NCBI GenBank assembly: GCA_029706075.1
Contig: JAINUG010000015.1
Coordinates: forward strand, 6,284,154 to 6,348,153
Direction of reading: 5' to 3'
DNA: 64,000 nucleotides
Origin: Aldrovandia affinis
Taxonomy: Eukaryota > Chordata > Actinopteri > Notacanthiformes > Halosauridae
The number at the start of each line of letters is the position of its first letter. The first letter of the stretch is position 1. Shown here piece by piece: positions 58,126-64,000 of the stretch. The notes beneath the pieces are model-generated. The model was not told where the DNA came from, made no database searches, and was given only the letters and a program-made list of their open reading frames with translations. The translations under genes were made by a program, and so were the position numbers.

Positions 58126-58958
58126 TTGTGGATTTTATTTAAAATAATTATTAGGGGTGTGAATAACTGTGACATATCTTTTTTTCGGGGAAAAATATGA
58201 CTTGTTAAACAAATTATTTTTCTCTGAGCAATTGTATTGGCATATAAGAATATCATTTTCCAATTTTTTGAGCATACAATATAGCTCATTATCTGTATTC
58301 TTTTATTTTATACATCCTTTTTTGCTTGTCTTTATTAAGGGTGTAAATTATTTTGGAGTTGACTGTATATGTCATTAACTCCAGTACTGGTATCTTGGCA
58401 CATGATGTATATGATCATGCCGTTTTCTGATGAAGTCAAAGGTCATGGGACATTGAGGATGCAAAACTGTTATTCTGTGACCTGCAAACTTGCATACTTG
58501 GTGGTATGCTCTTGCCGTAATGCTTGGCAGTACGTAGTCTGCTACTAAGTATGCAAGTATGCTTTTTGGAACAAAGGCTGAGTCTGTCCTACATAGGACA
58601 TACATAACTCCCTTTCCCTTCCCTCTCCCCTTTCTCTGCAGTCTACCCACCTCTCACATACATTCTGGCTCTTTCTTTCTTGCATAGAAGCAGGTTCAGG
58701 ACAAATGGTGCAAAAAAACAACAACAACTATTAATGTAGGGTATAGTGCAGAGCTGCTTGTACAGTACTAGCTCCCTATCTGAGACAGCTGAAATGTCAA
58801 TATCCCATATTTTGTAATAAATTGACATGGAAAGTGTTAATTTCAGACTTTAAGGCTCAGATTGTATGTGTGATTGATAGGCCCTCTATTATATTCCATG
58901 GCTGGTGAGACTTCTGATAAAAAAAGATATTCATCACATTTATAAATTTGTCTTTATC
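58126..58958. other. Unassigned DNA in presumed TOM1L2 intron 1
   Basis: No gene or classifiable repeat was recognised. Confidence 0.4.
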
Positions 58959-58960
58959 CG

Positions 58961-59323
58961 GGCCTCCCGGGTGGTCCAGCGGTTACAACGTTCGATGCTG
59001 GCCACTGCGACCAGGGTTCAATTCCACCGGCCATGCCAGTATCGGCTCTGGCCGGGAGTGGCACTAGCGGGCAATTGGCTGTCCACCCCAGGGAGAAGAG
59101 GAAGGCAAGCCGATATGAGCTCGCTGCGTATACGAGTGGCTCTGTGTACTGGAGTTACAGTCGACGGATTGGCGAGTGACGGCTCGGAGGAGGCAGTACA
59201 TCACCTTTGTCACTGCCGGTCTCAGGGCTATGGCAGTGAGCTCACAATACGAGGGGGGGGATTGACATGAAAAATAGGATATAATTGACTACTAATTTGG
59301 GAGAAAATTGAAAAACAAAAGTT
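58961..59323 (+). mobile_element. tRNA-derived SINE, diverged
   Basis: Head GGCCTCCCGGGTGGTCCAGC, B-box-like GGGTTCAATTCC, body GGCTCTGGCCGGGAGTGGCA and AATTGGCTGTCCACCCCAGG, and end CTAATTTGGGAGAAAATTG. This is the same architecture as the SINE at 33259-33634. No clear target-site duplication was seen. Confidence 0.8.
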
Positions 59324-60780
59324 TTTGCCCAGATGGAATCTGGTACTGAAAAGTGCCCAAAATACTAGGCCTATAAGTAAAATAAATATGAAATAACTTC
59401 AGCAAATAAACAAGTTTTCTAAGAAGCTTTGAAAGAATTTAAGCAATTTGAGTACATATTCACCTAGTTTTATAGAAAACATGTTTGTTTTTAGTGTTTT
59501 TCTTCTTGAAACAGTTCATGGAAGGTATTTCACCACTAATGGTCTATGGAACCTAGCCAATCAGGCTTCAGCTTACAGTTACTGTTAAGTTTCAATTGTC
59601 AGCTTCTGACGAGATGATGCAAGCAGTGTTAATATTAAAATGGGATGAAATGAGACCAGTTTTTGATTAACACTGAAGGCAGTCGTTGGTAAATAATGAA
59701 TTAAGTGTGTGCATGTAAAACGATTTGCTGGAGTGGAGTGAAGAGTTGGATTCTGTGCTTTTTTGTGTGCAGCTTAAATACAAGGTCACTGTTTTTTAGG
59801 AATGGTCAGTAACTGCCCATAGCTTTCTTAGCAATCATTGTTGAGGTAATTAAAAAAAAAGTGTGATTTGTAGCCAAACACGTTGTAAACTCATGTGGTA
59901 AGACACGATCAACCAGCCAAATAATAGGCATAACCATTATTACTCAGTGGTAAAATCCAAACATCAGTGAATGATTTGCACTGTGGTAAAGAAGTGTATT
60001 TTTATTTGATGAATTAAAGGCACACCTCGACAATTAAACTAGCTGCTCGTTCCGGTGAGTTGCCTTTTTATGTCTTGTTTAAAACAAGACCAGCAAGCAA
60101 GGGAGGAGCCACAATTGGCTGCGCTGCTAGGTGGAACAACTGGCTTTTCTGTTGGCTGTTGATAACCATGCAAGAGTATTTGGGGGAACAAGAAAGTCGG
60201 CCATTGAGCTGTCCCTGGATGTGGGCACACTTTTATTGGTTGTTATAGGGAGTTTTCTTTCCCAGTGTTCTCTAAGGTTGCCATTGTTGTATGTTTGAGT
60301 ATTGTTGGTGTGATTTTTGAGATGCAAATTTGTACAACTGTGCCATGTCTACCTGTGTTAACTTGTCACTTTGCACATGTTGTTCTTGACATGTGTTATG
60401 TACAGTTTTGGATACTTCCCCACTATTGCAAAACAGTTCTGCTTATTGCATTTCGGTAGACCTGCAGATTGAGTATTGGTTATGCTTGCATTCTATATAG
60501 CCTACTGTATCAGAATGGTATTATGGTACCACTCTGATAGATTATGTTGTAATGTTTCAGATTCTTTCAATAACAATGAAATTCATATTTTACAGATTCA
60601 TGGTTCACATCTCCAGTGCATGCTTGCACAGCATCCATTTGTTATGCACAGCATCCATTAAACAAATATAATTTGCCATTTTAAAGCACATGCATTGGGT
60701 TGTGCTTGAACCCTAGTTAGTGTCTGGATGTGGCATGGGATGCCTCCTTCAGAATCAGTGCTTTAAATTTGTATTTTTTA
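59324..60780. other. Unassigned DNA in presumed TOM1L2 intron 1
   Basis: No gene was recognised. GCACAGCATCCATT is directly repeated at 60625-60659 with a short spacer. Confidence 0.4.
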
Positions 60781-60789
60781 TCTTAATAG

Positions 60790-61161
60790 AATAAAAGTAG
60801 TCCAACGTTTCTGAGTAACAGCCCTACCATAAATATCAGCTTTATAAAGCTCACAATACACATTTTTTGTTGAGGCTGGGTCATGGAGGTGTAGATTCAG
60901 TTCCGTGAATGGCTTCCATAATTTTTGAGGTGCTGTTTTGTGCTTTTTAGCTGTTAAGTGTCCGTATGTCGCTGTTAGTGAGCTTTGACTTTTGTGACCA
61001 TTGTTCCTCTTTCCTGATGTAGTTTTTCCATGTTTGACATATGCCGTCATGGTTTTCTACACCATTCTCCTTAACAAATTAAATAATTTTTATTTAAATT
61101 GACATCTGCAATTTGGGGCACCAAATTTTTGACCTCTTTCAAAATCTGTTAGATCCCTCAT
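60790..61161 (-). mobile_element. Degenerate Tc1-like transposase fragment
   Basis: From a Met at 61161 the minus strand reads MRDLTDFERGQ, the classic start of a Tc1-like transposase. After a frame break it gives MTAYVKHGKTTSGKRNNGHK, SSLTATYGHL, KHKTAPQKLWKPFTELNLHL, HDPASTKNVYCELYKADIYG and RAVTQKRW. That is the DNA-binding half, with no catalytic part. It is the third, more diverged relative of the fragments at 3590 and 10900. Confidence 0.85.
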
Positions 61162-61322
61162 ATTGGTCTAGAAACTCAAAGTTTAAAATATCTTTTATAG
61201 CATAAACATATTGGTAATTAGTATTGATATGTGAAACACGTGTGTAGACGTCTTTATAATTGCCTTTTACTTGCTTCAAAATGTGAGTCATTTTTCCAAT
61301 TGTGGTTTCCATATTATCTACC

Positions 61323-61354
61323 CCCATACATACATACATACATACATATATATA
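61323..61354. repeat. CATA/TATA microsatellite
   Basis: (CATA)n passing into TATATATAG. Confidence 0.8.
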
Positions 61355-61359
61355 GATCT

Positions 61360-64000
61360 CTCTACCAAACTCTAAATGTGGTTACATTATGCAGGAGCAT
61401 ATTTGTAACTACTGACACAGCTACATGTGTATAGATGACTTTCTGGTGGTGATGGGAGTACAGTATTTAAAAGCATATGTCAGTGACTTGTTTTCACAGA
61501 TTCAGGGAGCCTTTCATCAAAGACGGCTACATCAGATTAATCAATGAATTTGCTGGTGGTCAGTGCTTTATGTAGAAATGCATGGGAGACTGCAAGACAT
61601 TGCCGCTCACACGAGTATACGACTATTGTAGCTTGTCGCTTGTTTTGGATTACCTCCCAAATAACAATCCTGGATTTCAGAAAAATATATTTTTACCGCC
61701 CCCTTTTTCCATTTCCAATTTGGAATGATAAGGGGTGTTTCCACCAAAAATTGCCAGGAAAAGGTAAAAAATTCATGTAAATAGACAAAACATAAGGATA
61801 TCAACACATGAACAACATAAAACATACAGTGGGAGACCATTTACAGTGGGAAACGGGAGAAGTGTCAGTGGTAGGTGAATGGGTGGGTTTTGAGTAGTTC
61901 TTTGAAGGAGGGTAGTGACTGGCCACCTTTTGCTGGCCACCTTTTTTTCCCATTGAGGTCTAAATATGTTGACTTTGCATGCCGCATTCCTTAATACTTT
62001 TTTCCTTATTTCTCCTCCACTCATTTCACATCAGTTCTCTCCTCTGTGTTGCCAGCCAGATGGCAAGGAAGAGGTTGAGTGCCCGGAAGCTTCTTTGTAT
62101 CCCTGACAGATGTTCCCAGACTTATTCTTTGTAAATGTGGAAGGCTTTTGGCTTTGGTTATTAAGCTTTGTCTTTGAGGAATTTCTCCCTAGCCATATTG
62201 CTCTGTAGACGTATGTTAAAATTCACAAGGTACAGCCCACTGCTTAGGATGAAAGTTGTTACGCTGGGAAATAACGCATTTGTATCTTCCCAAAAGTGTG
62301 GGCTTCAGCCTGGTTTGAGATTTATTGGCCTTGTGGTCCACCATTGGTAGAGAATGGCAGGGGGAATCAATAAAAAGGTTCAGTTCTGTGGTTGAACAGT
62401 TTAAGATATTTCTGCCCATAGCTCAGCTATGTCAGTCTTAATTCTCAAAACACAAACTTTGTGTTCTTATCTGTGTTTCTGTCAAACTATGTACATGGCA
62501 CTTTGCCCTCTATTTCCTGGTGCTGACTCCATTCCATACCATAGTGAGATGTTTCTGACTCGCTATAAACCAACCCTTTTGGCTAATGTCTTGAAAAGGC
62601 AGACCTAACATTTGTTTTAATTAGATTTTCCCTTAATAGTGCTTTCACTCGGGTTCTCACTCTGATAAGACTAGGCTAAGAATGAAATTACTGCAGAGAT
62701 AAATCCCTGAGAGCCCAAATACTTAACGCAGTCACAGTGTATTCCAAACAAATTTAACATGAGAGGAAAGGTGAGAGTATCTCTTAAATGCATTTGTATA
62801 AAGAGCAGGTGAAAAACAATGGGACAGTTACCATTGTTTTGTGATGCATGACAATGTATATTGGGAAGTTCTCTCGTGATTAGCACACCATTGATGTGAA
62901 TTTGGTCACATCTGGTGGAAAGTGGAGAGATATTGATGGTAAATGGCTGTGATAAATAACGCTACGTGAAAATTATTATGACTAAAATAAACAACCAACA
63001 ATGGCTGTGCTCTCTCAGGATAGTTGTAAACAATGCCTCTGTGGCAGAGCCTGAAGCATGGAGCATTGCTTCCTCACTGATTACTGTCCACTTCTGCATT
63101 GTTAGCAGGGCATCATTACCAGTGCCATCAAATTGTGGACTGTGTCGTTTACATACACATACATTTCATTGGATGGACACAGAGATCCGGGCTGGCCAGC
63201 CATGCCAGTATTCCTCCCATCCACCGTGACACCTGGGAAATATCTTTTATGCATCACTCATTTCATATGACAAAACAACTGCCTTTCGCAGCTATATTGT
63301 GCATATACCTCAATGTATTTCCTCAGATACAAGGCTGGACAAAATACACATAGAAGGACATCTAGCAATCTGGTACATCTACAGCTGAGCGATTTATACT
63401 GGAGAGCCTATGCAGTGCTACAGGAGGTACAACGCTACTGCTACTAGCCACTGGGATTAAAGATCCCTACATACAGTATCCCATCTGCAGCAGGAGAGTT
63501 CTTACTCAATGGTTCTGTGGATATGGGCAATTTATTTGGGTGCATCACCAATGCTGGGCTGTACGCTCAGTGGGCTGTACGCTTACTGACTAGCACAAAG
63601 TTTCGTAGTAGACTTTCTCAGGACGCACACGGATTCCATTGTCTCATTACTTCCAGTGTGAAGCCAGTTTGTTCATTTGTTCTGCTTTGAGTGCTGGCCC
63701 AGTTAGTCCCTTTTGCATTTTTGATCAGCATGGCAGTACAGACTGCTGTAATCCCATTGATAATTGAACTGTGTAGGCTATAACCAAATCAGCAGACTTG
63801 AAGATTTTATGCGGTGGTTTTTTCATAGTACATTTATTTACAACATTAACAATTAATGTCTTGATTAGCTTACTAGCAAACATTTTACCGTCCAGATGTT
63901 TTATGGAGGATCTGACCTCTTAGCCAGTCATCGCATCTGGATGGATAGGCTGGCACTGCTTTCACCCTTAATTTCTTCCGATTGGAATCAAATGAGCTGG
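61360..64000. other. Unassigned DNA to the window end
   Basis: No exon of TOM1L2 or other gene was recognised. A short direct repeat GGGCTGTACGCT occurs at 63557 and 63572. The VHS-domain coding sequence expected for exon 2 of TOM1L2 was not seen. Confidence 0.4.

Noticed and set aside
51173-64000. Exon 2 of TOM1L2
   Set aside because: I looked for the conserved VHS sequence that follows the first exon and did not find it. It probably lies beyond the window.
1-64000. CRISPR arrays, bacterial operons, ribosome binding sites or phage genes
   Set aside because: The window is vertebrate nuclear DNA with introns and fish transposons, and no regularly spaced repeat array is present.

Overview
This is a vertebrate nuclear genomic window, most likely from a teleost fish. 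Protein-coding genes are split into short exons with GT/AG introns, and they are separated by AT-rich DNA full of fish-type transposons: Tc1-like elements, tRNA-derived SINEs, L2-type LINE 3' ends and a small hAT element. I cannot name the species. Few of the simple open reading frames are real genes. The genes below were assembled exon by exon from splice sites, phase continuity and recognised protein sequence.

Layout. 1-3381 is mostly unassigned DNA, with a possible last exon of an upstream gene at the very start. 3382-18159 is a direct tandem duplication of one 7.3-kb block made almost entirely of mobile-element remnants: an old Tc1-like fragment, an internally deleted Tc1-like element, SINEs, an LINE 3' fragment, a broken Myb/SANT-like transposon gene, an LTR-like stretch and a foldback hairpin. 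20270-23882 (+) is a complete eight-exon NOXO1 gene (PX, SH3, SH3, proline-rich tail). 24366-34980 is intergenic, with L2, Tc1, LINE and SINE copies and a 498-bp inverted-repeat element flanked by TTAA. 34982-42625 (-) is a complete six-exon GID4 gene, with a degenerate but end-to-end Tc1-like transposon in intron 1. 44167-47924 (+) is a complete eight-exon ATPAF2 gene, divergent from GID4 and separated from its start codon by about 1.5 kb. 51121-51172 (+) is the first coding exon of TOM1L2. The rest of that gene was not found before the window end, so 51.2-64 kb is read as its first intron, filled with LINE, SINE and Tc1 debris.

How the genes fit. NOXO1 organises the NADPH oxidase NOX1 complex at membranes. 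GID4 is the substrate receptor of the GID/CTLH ubiquitin ligase for proline N-degrons. ATPAF2 is a chaperone for the F1 alpha subunit of mitochondrial ATP synthase. TOM1L2 is a VHS/GAT endosomal sorting adaptor. They are not one pathway. GID4, ATPAF2 and TOM1L2 are, however, a conserved vertebrate neighbourhood (human 17p11.2), and their relative orientation here agrees with it.

I found no convincing new biological system. The most useful leads are the recent tandem duplication (or assembly artefact), several long perfect hairpins, a TATA-driven broken Myb/SANT-like transposon gene, an LINE/SINE pair with a shared tail, a GID4 start that would expose an N-terminal proline, and a NOXO1 tail that resembles that of p47phox.
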